17,962 bases of DNA, from the NCBI GenBank assembly GCA_014730055.1, contig WJIV01000244.1, positions 1-17,962 of the forward strand. The letters are read 5' to 3'. Origin of the DNA: Candidatus Bathyarchaeota archaeon. Lineage in GTDB: Archaea > Thermoproteota > Bathyarchaeia > TCS64. The notes beneath the pieces are model-generated. The model searched no databases, was not told the DNA's origin, and was given only the letters and a program-made list of their open reading frames with translations. The translations under genes and the position numbers were made by a program. Positions within the stretch are counted from its first letter, which is position 1, and each line of letters opens with the position of its first letter. Shown here piece by piece: positions 1-6,770 of this stretch.

Positions 1-1456
1 TGCCTGGATTAGGAGGAATAACGATTTTTCCAATTTTTAGGTCCTCTGCTAAGGCACATACATGCATTGGTCCGGCTCCACCGAACGCAACAAGGGAGAA
101 GTTTCTTGGATCAAATCCTCGTTCCACGCTAACAATTCTGAGTATCTTAGCCATCATACTGTTGGCTACAAGAATAACGCTCATAGCTGCCTCATGCTTT
201 GATAATCCTAATGAACTTGTTATCTTCATGAAGGCTCTCTCAGCTGACTCGACATCTATTTCCATTCTTCCGTCAAGTAAGCTCTGTTTGTTCAGTCTCC
301 CGAGAAGCAAATTTGCATCTGTTATGGTAGGCTCAGTTCCTCCACGACCATAACAGGCGGGCCCAGGGATCGCACCAGCGCTGGTTGGCCCTACCTCTAG
401 AACTTCATTTTTCACCCTTGCTATAGTCCCACCACCGGCGCTACACTCTGCTAAATCTATGAAAGGAAACCTCACAGGGTAGCCGCTTCCTTTAATTAGT
501 CTACCCATATGTATTTTTCCTGCGACCTCATACTCCGAAACTACCTCTGGAACTCTCCCCCTTATCGTGCCAGCTTTAGCAGTGGTGCCCCCCATGTCGA
601 AGCTTATGATATCCCTTACACCCAAATACTCTCCAAGCCAAGCCGAAGCTATTACCCCGGCAGCGGGCCCAGATTCTACTATTGTTGCTGGTTTCTGAGA
701 TACGATCTCGCTCTTGGCCAATCCGCCGTTGCTCTGCATGACATATAAAGGAGCTGTGATTTCCTGCTTGGAAAGATCTTTTTCTAGGTTCGATAGGTAT
801 GTATTCATAATGGGCATTAAAATGGCATTAACGACAGCTGTACTGAACCTCTCATATTCCCTATACTCATTACTTATCATGTAGCTGGCTGTTAGAAATA
901 GACCTGGAATCCTTAGCTTTAGGCTTTTATATGTCTGTTCTTCGTGAACCGAGTTTGCATAACTGTTCAAATATCCTATAGCTACGGATCTGATCTTATT
1001 TTTAATTAGGTCCTCCACTACAGGTTCGATCTCTTCAGGTTTTAGTGGATAAATTATGTCTCCGTTAGAGTTTATTCTCTCTTTTACAGTGTATCTGAAT
1101 CTTCTATCAACAAGCATAGAGGGGCGTTCAAAGAAAAGATTGTAGACCTCCGCCCTCCTCTGGCGGCCTATCTCAAGAACATCTCTGAAACCTTCTGTTG
1201 TAATAAAAGCGGTAGGGGGTAAATCTAAATCAATCTGGCCGAGAAGAGAATTAGTGGCTATTGTTGTGGCGTGTCCGATCATTCTAATTTCTTCAGGATT
1301 GTGTTGCTCTAGGTATTCAGTAATAGAATTTATAACCCCCTTCTCAGGTCGTTTAGGAACCGTTGGTGTTTTGATGTTCAGAATCTTACCCGTCTCTTCA
1401 TCGAATGCAACCAGATCAGTAAAAGTTCCACCTACATCAACACTTATCCGTAACAT
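1..1456 (-). CDS. hyuA: Hydantoinase/oxoprolinase family protein, HyuA-type subunit (partial, C-terminus cut by window edge)
   Basis: ATP-dependent ring-opening hydrolase of the N-methylhydantoinase A / 5-oxoprolinase / acetone carboxylase beta family. About 485 residues are visible, and the frame stays open to the window edge. The N-terminus has the phosphate-binding motif DVGGTFTDL (residues 7-15). Further on are GHATTIATNSLL, QSNGGL, a second nucleotide motif DMGGTTAKAG, the segment GAIPGPACYGRGG, and FGGAGPMH near the cut end, all in family order. The ATG start has AGG 5 nt upstream (CTAGGATAATATG). The gene lies 42 nt after the Lrp-type regulator on the same strand, so co-transcription is possible. 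Partner HyuB subunits usually lie next to hyuA, and here they would be beyond the left edge. The substrate (hydantoin, 5-oxoproline or a ketone) cannot be told from this part. Confidence 0.9.
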   Translation of the reverse strand, partial: MLRISVDVGGTFTDLVAFDEETGKILNIKTPTVPKRPEKGVINSITEYLEQHNPEEIRMIGHATTIATNSLLGQIDLDLPPTAFITTEGFRDVLEIGRQRRAEVYNLFFERPSMLVDRRFRYTVKERINSNGDIIYPLKPEEIEPVVEDLIKNKIRSVAIGYLNSYANSVHEEQTYKSLKLRIPGLFLTASYMISNEYREYERFSTAVVNAILMPIMNTYLSNLEKDLSKQEITAPLYVMQSNGGLAKSEIVSQKPATIVESGPAAGVIASAWLGEYLGVRDIISFDMGGTTAKAGTIRGRVPEVVSEYEVAGKIHMGRLIKGSGYPVRFPFIDLAECSAGGGTIARVKNEVLEVGPTSAGAIPGPACYGRGGTEPTITDANLLLGRLNKQSLLDGRMEIDVESAERAFMKITSSLGLSKHEAAMSVILVANSMMAKILRIVSVERGFDPRNFSLVAFGGAGPMHVCALAEDLKIGKIVIPPNPG

Positions 1457-1498
1457 ATTATCCTAGAGAGAATGATAGGTTGATAAAATGAACGAAAA

Positions 1499-1960
1499 TT
1501 AAGTCTTTAGTTGTATCCCACTTAGTTTAATCGTATCTAGCACCACGTGGCTCTCGGCCTTATGAATACCGGGTATTTTGTGTAATTCATTAAGTAGATC
1601 TATGGCCTTTTCCCGGTCTTCGCACATGGCTAGAGCTAGAAGCTCGCATTCCCCACTAACTCTTAGAACTACTTTAATCTCTCTGTTTTCGGCAATTGTT
1701 CTGCCAACTTTTGATAGATCAGATCTTGAATCTGGAGATATTCGTAAACAAAGAGGATAGAATCCAAGTTTTTCTGGGTTCAATACTGTTGAGTAACCTA
1801 ATATAATCCCTTCCTCTTCCATTTTCTTTATCCGATTTGAGATACTGACATGACTTACTTCAAGTTTTTTCGCTATTTCTCTGTAAGATTGTCTACTATC
1901 TTGTCCGAGTAGTTCCAGAATTTCATGGTCTAATTCATCTAATTTAATCATGTTTTTCAC
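1499..1960 (-). CDS. Lrp/AsnC family transcriptional regulator
   Basis: DNA-binding regulator, 153 residues, usual length for the family. Residues 6-65 form the N-terminal helix-turn-helix, with LDELDHEILELLGQDSR, a recognition helix around VSHVSISNRIKKMEEEGII, and a linker (LGYSTVLNPEKLGF). The C-terminal half is the ligand-binding RAM/ACT-like domain (VLRVSGECELLALAM, then a helix EKAIDLLNELHKIPG). The first start is a GTG that overlaps the tusB-like stop as GTGA; an ATG three codons later (1951) is equally possible. It is the last gene of the tusA-dsrE operon, so it is likely co-expressed with the sulfur-transfer proteins and may autoregulate them. The effector is unknown. Cysteine-responsive Lrp members exist in bacteria, which makes a sulfur amino acid plausible; this is inference. 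Confidence 0.92.
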   Translation of the reverse strand: MKNMIKLDELDHEILELLGQDSRQSYREIAKKLEVSHVSISNRIKKMEEEGIILGYSTVLNPEKLGFYPLCLRISPDSRSDLSKVGRTIAENREIKVVLRVSGECELLALAMCEDREKAIDLLNELHKIPGIHKAESHVVLDTIKLSGIQLKT

Positions 1961-2253
1961 AGGTTAATTACGGTATATCCATCGAACAGAATGTCAACGA
2001 AAGTATCATATGTCAGTAGGTCAACACCTGCAAACAGTTTTTCACTAATACCTCTCTTGATTACCTCCGATTCAAGTGCGAATATTTTTTTATCCGTATT
2101 CACAGTCTCTCTAAGCCTATCTACGATTTTTGAGTTCTTAATAAGATAATATACTGCATCTTGTAGTAGAAAGATATCTCCCCTTTTACTGGACAATGCA
2201 ATCTCTAATGCTTTATCATCTTCACGACTTATTATGAATAACTTTTTTTTCAT
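1957..2253 (-). CDS. DsrH/TusB-like sulfur-relay subunit
   Basis: A 98-residue protein matching the small DsrH/TusB family, the third subunit of the DsrEFH/TusBCD hexamer. The visible family feature is the beta-strand/loop GDIFLLQDAVYYL (residues 25-37) after an N-terminal strand KKLFIIS. It follows the TusC-like gene in the order D-C-B known from bacterial tus/dsr operons, with a 2-nt gap. It contains no cysteine at all, so it lacks the cysteine found in some DsrH proteins and probably has a structural role. Identification rests on length, the LLQDAVY segment and gene order; sequence similarity in this family is weak. Its TGA stop overlaps the GTG of the Lrp gene. Confidence 0.75.
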   Translation of the reverse strand: MKKKLFIISREDDKALEIALSSKRGDIFLLQDAVYYLIKNSKIVDRLRETVNTDKKIFALESEVIKRGISEKLFAGVDLLTYDTFVDILFDGYTVINL

Positions 2254-2255
2254 CT

Positions 2256-2594
2256 TTAGAACACCAAACTGGCATCTGATTCTTCAATAAGTGCCAAAAT
2301 CTCAGTATCGTCAATTGGCGATATACCATCAAGAATGTCTTCATAAGTGAATCCTCTGGCCACAATTTCATCCCGATCGACGTAAAGTTCTATATCGAGA
2401 TCGAAAAACTCATCGAAGAATTTCTTCGTTATGCTATTATCAGCCTTTTTTATAGTAGCATGTACACCTTTGCTTCTCCATAATATTTTCACAATATGCT
2501 CCCATAATCCAACAGCCGTTCTTAATGCCTCATAATAATTTAGATTGCTGAAGGGCTGAGATTTTATAATTATGATAACATTTTTCTCAGTCAT
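2256..2594 (-). CDS. DsrF/TusC-like sulfur-relay subunit (DsrE fold)
   Basis: A 112-residue DsrE-fold protein corresponding to DsrF/TusC, the middle subunit of TusBCD. The N-terminal strand NVIIIIKSQPFSN is followed by a helix with YYEALRTAVGLWEH, typical of TusC (short strand, P-F segment, then an EALR-like helix). The C-terminal LALIEESDASLVF resembles the end of family members. No cysteine is present, so it is unlikely to carry a persulfide itself. The start ATG overlaps the stop of the upstream tusD-like gene by one base (TAATG), which implies translational coupling. The assignment to DsrF rather than another DsrE paralogue leans on position between the tusD-like and tusB-like genes. Confidence 0.75.
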   Translation of the reverse strand: MTEKNVIIIIKSQPFSNLNYYEALRTAVGLWEHIVKILWRSKGVHATIKKADNSITKKFFDEFFDLDIELYVDRDEIVARGFTYEDILDGISPIDDTEILALIEESDASLVF

Positions 2595-2959
2595 TAGTTT
2601 GCACCTGTAAGACTCAAAACAACATCGGCTTCAGCTATGCTGTCCGATAAATCGAAGATTCCTCCGATGTCGATTCCCGGGGGTAAGTCTACCTCAGATA
2701 TACCTCTCAGTTCCATACACACTCTACATCCACTTATCTCTGCCCCCATTGCTACAAGCTTCTTTATTTGATCGCTAATTGACTCCATATGAAAGGGTTC
2801 TCCACTCTGAGAGATCATCGGGTTGTATACCCCATCCATCATCAGGTATATATCCACCTCATGTCCCTTTTCAATGGAATTTCGGGTTAATTCAATAGCG
2901 TGTTCAACGCTCTCATGATGAAAGGGTGAGTCACAGAGAAGTATCAGCATCTTGCCCAT
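2594..2959 (-). CDS. DsrE/TusD-like sulfurtransferase subunit
   Basis: A 121-residue DsrE-family protein, the sulfur-carrying subunit of a TusBCD/DsrEFH-like complex. The N-terminal strand MLILLCDSPFHHESVEHAIELT and the central VDIYLMMDGVY fit the family. The motif CRVCMELRGI puts Cys78 at the place of the essential TusD Cys78, eight residues before the RG glycine; Cys81 is an extra cysteine. Start: an upstream in-frame ATG at 2992 lies inside dsrE2, but the ATG at 2959 has TAGGTGA seven bases upstream and follows the dsrE2 stop cleanly, so it is preferred. It probably accepts sulfane sulfur from TusA. The final acceptor is not encoded in the window. Confidence 0.85.
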   Translation of the reverse strand: MGKMLILLCDSPFHHESVEHAIELTRNSIEKGHEVDIYLMMDGVYNPMISQSGEPFHMESISDQIKKLVAMGAEISGCRVCMELRGISEVDLPPGIDIGGIFDLSDSIAEADVVLSLTGAN

Positions 2960-2967
2960 ATAGTCAC

Positions 2968-3387
2968 CTATATGAAAAGCTGTACATCGCATTCCTGAGC
3001 AATGGAGAGAAAGGTCGCTGCGCCAACAATTTCATCCACCTCAGGGATGAGGTCTTCTTTTTCTACACCTAATAATTCCATCGTAGTACTGCATGCATAT
3101 AGTTTTACATTCTCTGTCATCCGGGCCATCTCAAGAAGCTTAGGCAAAGTAGGAACGCCCGCTTCCTTGATTTTTCCTTTCATCATGCCAGTCCCTAACC
3201 TCATTATTCCTGGGAGAGTTACTGAATCTAAACCACCCTTCTTGATGGCATCCATGCCCCAAAAGGTGAAGAAAAGATTTGCCTCCATATCCATCGCTCC
3301 ACTAGTGCTTGCCAACATAAGAACAGGATATAGCTTATCAAGGGTATTACTATGTACTATTATAGCCATTTTTTTAGTTTCGCTCAT
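2968..3387 (-). CDS. DsrE2-like peripheral sulfur carrier (DsrE/DsrF/DsrH-like family)
   Basis: A 139-residue protein of the DsrE2-type family. It shows the N-terminal strand MAIIVHS, a helix rich in small residues (LMLASTSGAMDM), the signature strand NLFFTFWGMDAIKKG (residues 37-51), and LYACSTTMELLGV, where Cys99 sits at the conserved sulfur-carrying position. A second cysteine is Cys133 near the C-terminus. In sulfur-oxidising archaea and bacteria TusA and DsrE2 are commonly adjacent and exchange sulfane sulfur; here DsrE2 directly follows tusA. The ATG overlaps the tusA stop as ATGA and is preceded by GGGTGA. No membrane anchor is seen. Its TAG stop is part of the Shine-Dalgarno for the next gene. 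Confidence 0.85.
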   Translation of the reverse strand: MSETKKMAIIVHSNTLDKLYPVLMLASTSGAMDMEANLFFTFWGMDAIKKGGLDSVTLPGIMRLGTGMMKGKIKEAGVPTLPKLLEMARMTENVKLYACSTTMELLGVEKEDLIPEVDEIVGAATFLSIAQECDVQLFI

Positions 3388-3617
3388 CTTTTCACCCTAA
3401 TTATAAACTCGTAAACATCCCCGTTTTGACTAGTTTCTATTATCTCATTTCCTGTCTTTTGTGCCCAAGCAGGGACATCTCTTACACTTCCTGGGTCGGT
3501 AGCATGAAGTTTCAGGGTTTGACCGCTTGACATATTTTTTGTCGCTTTCTTTAATTGTACTATTGGCATTGGGCAAAACATGCCCTTACAGTCCAACTCA
3601 ACATCTACATTAACCAT
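3384..3617 (-). CDS. tusA: TusA/SirA-family sulfur carrier protein
   Basis: A 77-residue sulfur carrier that receives sulfur from a cysteine desulfurase as a persulfide. It has the diagnostic LDCKGMFCPMPIVQLKKA: Cys15 of CPxP is the carrier residue and Cys10 lies five residues before it. The C-terminal part (YEFIIRVKR) gives the last beta-strand. The first in-frame start is TTG at 3623, but the ATG at 3617 gives the usual family N-terminus and lies about 30 nt from a TATA-like TTAAATA, suggesting a leaderless or nearly leaderless mRNA. It is the first gene of the operon tusA-dsrE2-tusD-tusC-tusB-lrp. The cysteine desulfurase at 12682 is the obvious sulfur donor in this window, but that link is inferred. 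Confidence 0.93.
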   Translation of the reverse strand: MVNVDVELDCKGMFCPMPIVQLKKATKNMSSGQTLKLHATDPGSVRDVPAWAQKTGNEIIETSQNGDVYEFIIRVKR

Positions 3618-3660
3618 ATCCAAATGGTAATTTTATATGAGTCTATTTAACCATTTGGAT
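3618..3660 (-). promoter_or_regulatory. tusA operon promoter with a flanking 11-bp inverted repeat (candidate operator)
   Basis: Two perfect inverted arms, ATCCAAATGGT at 3618-3628 and ACCATTTGGAT at 3650-3660, lie between the Nudix stop and the tusA ATG. Between and partly under them on the minus strand is a TATA-like TTAAATA (about 3650-3644), with a second AT box TATAAAAT at 3636-3629. Arm centres are 32 bp apart, about three helical turns, so a dimer of dimers could bind one face. One arm sits where the BRE would be and the other covers the expected transcription start. No T-run follows, so a terminator is less likely. The Lrp/AsnC protein at the end of the operon is the natural candidate binder; this is inference. 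Confidence 0.55.
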
Positions 3661-3661
3661 G

Positions 3662-4090
3662 TTATTGAGTTTCGCCAAAGATTTTTAAAATAAATTTCTT
3701 GGTGCTAGGCATTATTGGAACTTGATCCAAATCGTTAAGAGGAACCCACTTTGCGTCAGGAGCATCTGAATTTGGAGTTACCTCTCCAGCAACATAGTCA
3801 CAGAGATACTCCAATAATATATAATGATAAAGATACTTTCCATCTTGATCTTTGTGTATAGAATCAAAAACCGCAATCAGTTCCACCGGTTTAACTGTAA
3901 TCCCGGTCTCCTCTTTTACCTCACGAATCACCGCTTCCTCAACTCTCTCGCCCAATTCAACCGCTCCTCCAGGTAGTCCCCACATACCTTCAGAGGGTGC
4001 TTTACCTCTCTGAGTTAGAAGAATGGTATCATTTCTAAGTGTTAGAGCTGCTACTCCAGGAATAGGGAGTTTAGGGTATATTCTACTCGT
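3662..4090 (-). CDS. Nudix hydrolase (ADP-ribose pyrophosphatase-like), apparent ACG start
   Basis: Hydrolyses nucleoside-diphosphate-linked compounds; the substrate is unknown. A perfect Nudix box occupies residues 42-64: G, five residues, E48, seven residues, then REVKEETGI. Before it runs the usual first strand PIPGVAALTLRNDTILLTQR and the GMWGLPGG segment. The only ATG in frame (3985) lies inside GMWGLPGG and would remove the first strands, so it is not a credible start. The frame is open back to a TGA at 4093. The ACG at 4090 begins MSRIYPKLPIPG, gives 142 residues (normal length), and is 8 nt from the AGG of TAGGTGAT. An ATG at 4094 is out of frame, too close to that site, and meets TAG after three codons. 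A single-base indel there is the alternative. It lies 9 nt after korC. Confidence 0.85.
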   Translation of the reverse strand, partial: TSRIYPKLPIPGVAALTLRNDTILLTQRGKAPSEGMWGLPGGAVELGERVEEAVIREVKEETGITVKPVELIAVFDSIHKDQDGKYLYHYILLEYLCDYVAGEVTPNSDAPDAKWVPLNDLDQVPIMPSTKKFILKIFGETQ

Positions 4091-4099
4091 TCATATCAC

Positions 4100-4630
4100 C
4101 TAAATGTGAGTATATCCCTCTTCGAGGGCCCTGAGATTTATTTCTTGCATATCTTCTCTCATGTTCTCTTTTATAGCATCTTTCAATAACTCTAATCTCA
4201 CTATTTCGCTTCGTTTTGCCAGTGCACCCAACATAACCATGTTTGCGACTATCTGGTTACCCAGTCTCAACGCAATGTCTCTAGCAGGTACTGGAAAGAG
4301 TTCAATGTCATCACGTATTTTTTCCTCAACCCTGTTGATAACCATTGAATCTGTAATCACTATTGACCCAGATCTTGCTTTTTTGATGTACTTTTTGAAT
4401 GCAGGAAGGCTAAGACAGATGAATATGTCGCTTTCTTCGAATTGGAGATCGTTAATTTGATTATCACTAACTATAACCTCACTCCTACAGCTTCCTCCTC
4501 GAGCTTCAGATCCATAGCTCCTTCCAAACATCACTTCATAGTCTTTCATGAATAATGCTTGGCTGAGGAATTCGCCAGCAGCAACAATTCCCTGTCCACC
4601 AGTTCCCCCTATCAGAATATTTTGCTTCAT
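4100..4630 (-). CDS. korC: 2-oxoacid:ferredoxin oxidoreductase, gamma subunit (KorC-like)
   Basis: Gamma subunit (176 residues) of a CoA-dependent 2-oxoacid:ferredoxin oxidoreductase. The N-terminus has the characteristic GGTGGQGIVAAGEFL (residues 8-22), followed by FGRSYGSEARGGSCRSEVIVSD, the segment that identifies this subunit. The C-terminal part (GNQIVANMVMLGALAK) is also typical. The ATG overlaps the korB stop as ATGA, with AGG 8 nt upstream at the end of korB. It is the last kor gene; its TAG stop runs into TAGGTGAT, the ribosome site for the Nudix gene. Gene order D-A-B-C matches archaeal 2-oxoglutarate oxidoreductases, but substrate choice cannot be settled from sequence alone. Confidence 0.94.
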   Translation of the reverse strand: MKQNILIGGTGGQGIVAAGEFLSQALFMKDYEVMFGRSYGSEARGGSCRSEVIVSDNQINDLQFEESDIFICLSLPAFKKYIKKARSGSIVITDSMVINRVEEKIRDDIELFPVPARDIALRLGNQIVANMVMLGALAKRSEIVRLELLKDAIKENMREDMQEINLRALEEGYTHI

Positions 4631-5640
4631 TGCATTTCCCTCTGTGCTCTCTGGATTATCTTCTGTAAGGAGTCAATAAACTCGGGTCTCTCTTTCTTCT
4701 CGAATATGCCAAGTTCTACCTTTCCCTCTTGAGGTCCAACTAGCTTCTCTACAGTATCAATTTTTTCTACCTTATTTTCGAGCTCTCGGTCATTAATTTT
4801 TATGACTTGACCGAATCCCATATGATCCACAATTACCGCTTTAGGATCGATATCTTGAGTTATTTCTTCTAAGGTTTCTCTTGGAGAACGCTTGGGAACC
4901 ACATAGAAGTAGTTATCCCTGTGTTTTTTTCCCTTTACAATCGTGCTCTCCTTGAACATCTCAAGAATCCTTGGGGGAAGACTATCAATAGGTCCTTTTA
5001 GATTGAATATTCTTCTCTGTTGGGTAGGGCATTGACTGAGTATCTCGATAAAGCTAAATCCTCTATGATTAATTGCTTCTTTAATACTATTCTGCAGTTC
5101 AACAACATGGTACGTGCTCCATTTTGCAACGTAGGTTGCTCCGGCTGCCTTGACGAGTTGGGTGATGTCGAAAGGTGATTCAGGGTTGCCATAGGGACTT
5201 GTAACAGTTTTCTCATCGTGGAAGCTAGTAGGTGCAATCTGTCCACCAGTCATGGCATAGCTCATGTTATTTACGAGGATCACTGTCAGGTCTATGTTTC
5301 TTCTGGCAGCGTGAATTAAGTGATTGCCACCTATTCCAGCACCGTCTCCATCTCCTGTGAATACAACCGTTTTTAATTCAGGGTTAACTGCCTTTGCTCC
5401 AGTAGCATAAGCTATGGCTCTTCCATGGGTTGTGTGCAGCGTATCCCCCTTGAAATTCGGGCTTGGTATCCAAGCGCTGCATCCAATTCCTGAGACCGCT
5501 AGAATCTTATCCTGGTCTATCCCAAGGTCGTCTATAGCACGCAAAAAACTGTTTAGTATTATCCCCCCTCCGCAACCTGGGCAGAAAGCACTAGGCTGAC
5601 TTCTGATGTACTTATCTCTATAATAGTTTAGACTCTTCAT
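4627..5640 (-). CDS. korB: 2-oxoacid:ferredoxin oxidoreductase, beta subunit (KorB-like)
   Basis: Thiamine-diphosphate-binding beta subunit, 337 residues. Near the N-terminus is FCPGCGGGI (Cys20, Cys23) and a further cysteine in GIGCSAW (Cys54). The thiamine diphosphate/Mg motif starts GDGDGAGIGG at residue 96 and closes with VILVNN about 25 residues later. The segment NFKGDTLHTTHGRAIAYATGAK is strongly conserved in KorB. The protein is longer than common KorB proteins of about 280-300 residues because of an added C-terminal portion with a charged tail (KKERPEFIDSLQKIIQRAQR). The ATG overlaps the korA stop (ATGA), and an AGG lies 8 nt upstream. It works with KorA, KorC and the ferredoxin KorD. 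Confidence 0.95.
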   Translation of the reverse strand: MKSLNYYRDKYIRSQPSAFCPGCGGGIILNSFLRAIDDLGIDQDKILAVSGIGCSAWIPSPNFKGDTLHTTHGRAIAYATGAKAVNPELKTVVFTGDGDGAGIGGNHLIHAARRNIDLTVILVNNMSYAMTGGQIAPTSFHDEKTVTSPYGNPESPFDITQLVKAAGATYVAKWSTYHVVELQNSIKEAINHRGFSFIEILSQCPTQQRRIFNLKGPIDSLPPRILEMFKESTIVKGKKHRDNYFYVVPKRSPRETLEEITQDIDPKAVIVDHMGFGQVIKINDRELENKVEKIDTVEKLVGPQEGKVELGIFEKKERPEFIDSLQKIIQRAQREMQ

Positions 5641-6770
5641 TGTGCTGACCTCTTTATGTAATCAAGTACCTCACTGGCTAGTGGTAGAACACCACCCACT
5701 TTTGCTAAGGAAAATACATGACAATTGCCTTGAGTTACTCGAGCAACCTCTTTCACTAGCTTACCAAAATTCATCTCAGCTACTATTATTGAATCCACTC
5801 TCTCAGCCAAGTCTCTAATCTCTTCATCAGGGAATGGCCATAATGTCCTGAGCCTAAATAAGCCAGCTTTTATCCCATTGCCTCTGGCTTTCTGTACGGC
5901 CTCGAAGCAAGGTCTGGCAGTTGCTCCGAAAGAAAGTACCACCGTATCTGCATCTTCTATTTTTTCTTTATGTATGTCGCGAAGATTGGGTTCCGCATTA
6001 AGGATCTTATCTCTAGTACGATAAACTATCATTTGATGATATTCGGGGGAAAAATCCCTTACACCATCTGGCCTATGAGTAGATCCTGTTACTAGTAGCT
6101 GATGCCCATCTCCAAACCTCGGCATTGGTGGAACACCATCCGTGTCATCTGTTCCCCAAGGGTTTACATCTTTACTTAGGGGAGCCTTCCTATTTTTTAT
6201 CTGAACATTTTCTGGTACTATTAATTTTTCCTTGATGTGACCAATATGTCCATCGCTCATTAACATAACAGGTGTTCTGTATGTCTCAGCATGATTGAAT
6301 GCTTTAACTGTGAGATCGAACATCTCCTGTACGCTCCAAGGACTCAGAGCAATTACCTCATAGTCGCCATGACTGCCATACTTAGCCTGATAGATATCCT
6401 GCTGACCGGGTAGGGTAGCCTGCCCTGTACTTGGGCCGCTCCTCTGCACGTTAACCAATACCAGTGGAGTCTCTGTCATGTGAGCATACCCGATGTTTTC
6501 TTGCATTAGACTATAACCTGGTCCACTGGTAGCGGTCATCGATTTCGCTCCAGCCCATGAAGCACCTATGACACTTGCTATACTTGCGATCTCGTCTTCC
6601 ATCTGAACAAACATGCCCCCTATTTTGGGTAGTTCGGCTGCGATATGGTGACTGATCTCACTCGCTGGTGTTATTGGATACCCTGCGAAAAAACTACATC
6701 CGGCTCTTATAGCACCTTCCGCACAGGCTATGTTTCCTAGAACGAAGTGTTTACCTGGCTCAAGCATCAT
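5637..6770 (-). CDS. korA: 2-oxoacid:ferredoxin oxidoreductase, alpha subunit (KorA-like)
   Basis: Alpha subunit, 377 residues. The N-terminal pyrimidine-binding domain carries GNIACAEGAIRAGCSFFAGYPITPASEI, then QMEDEIASIASVIGASWAG and TATSGPGYSLMQENIGYA. The segment VLVNVQRSGPSTGQATLPGQQD is typical of KorA. The C-terminal transketolase-like domain begins around residue 270 (DADTVVLSFGATARP). Start: an ATG at 6785 overlaps korD more deeply, but the ATG at 6770 (or the adjacent one at 6767) is preceded by GGAGG at 6781-6777, so 6770 is preferred. Together with KorB, KorC and KorD it oxidises a 2-oxoacid to acyl-CoA with reduction of ferredoxin, or runs in reverse. Confidence 0.95.
   Translation of the reverse strand: MMLEPGKHFVLGNIACAEGAIRAGCSFFAGYPITPASEISHHIAAELPKIGGMFVQMEDEIASIASVIGASWAGAKSMTATSGPGYSLMQENIGYAHMTETPLVLVNVQRSGPSTGQATLPGQQDIYQAKYGSHGDYEVIALSPWSVQEMFDLTVKAFNHAETYRTPVMLMSDGHIGHIKEKLIVPENVQIKNRKAPLSKDVNPWGTDDTDGVPPMPRFGDGHQLLVTGSTHRPDGVRDFSPEYHQMIVYRTRDKILNAEPNLRDIHKEKIEDADTVVLSFGATARPCFEAVQKARGNGIKAGLFRLRTLWPFPDEEIRDLAERVDSIIVAEMNFGKLVKEVARVTQGNCHVFSLAKVGGVLPLASEVLDYIKRSAQ

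Noticed and set aside
509..748. Plus-strand open frames opposite the HyuA gene
   Set aside because: The minus strand carries an uninterrupted HyuA frame with family motifs across the region; the gene is merely cut at the window edge.
3002..3400. 132-codon plus-strand frame opposite dsrE2
   Set aside because: Exact antisense of a recognised gene; no independent evidence of coding.
3618..3660. Inverted repeat as a terminator of the kor-Nudix unit
   Set aside because: The 21-nt loop and lack of a T-run after the stem make termination less likely than an operator; kept as regulatory.
4998..5246. Minus-strand open frame inside korB
   Set aside because: Shadow of korB in another frame; the protein has no recognisable pattern while korB is clear over the same bases.
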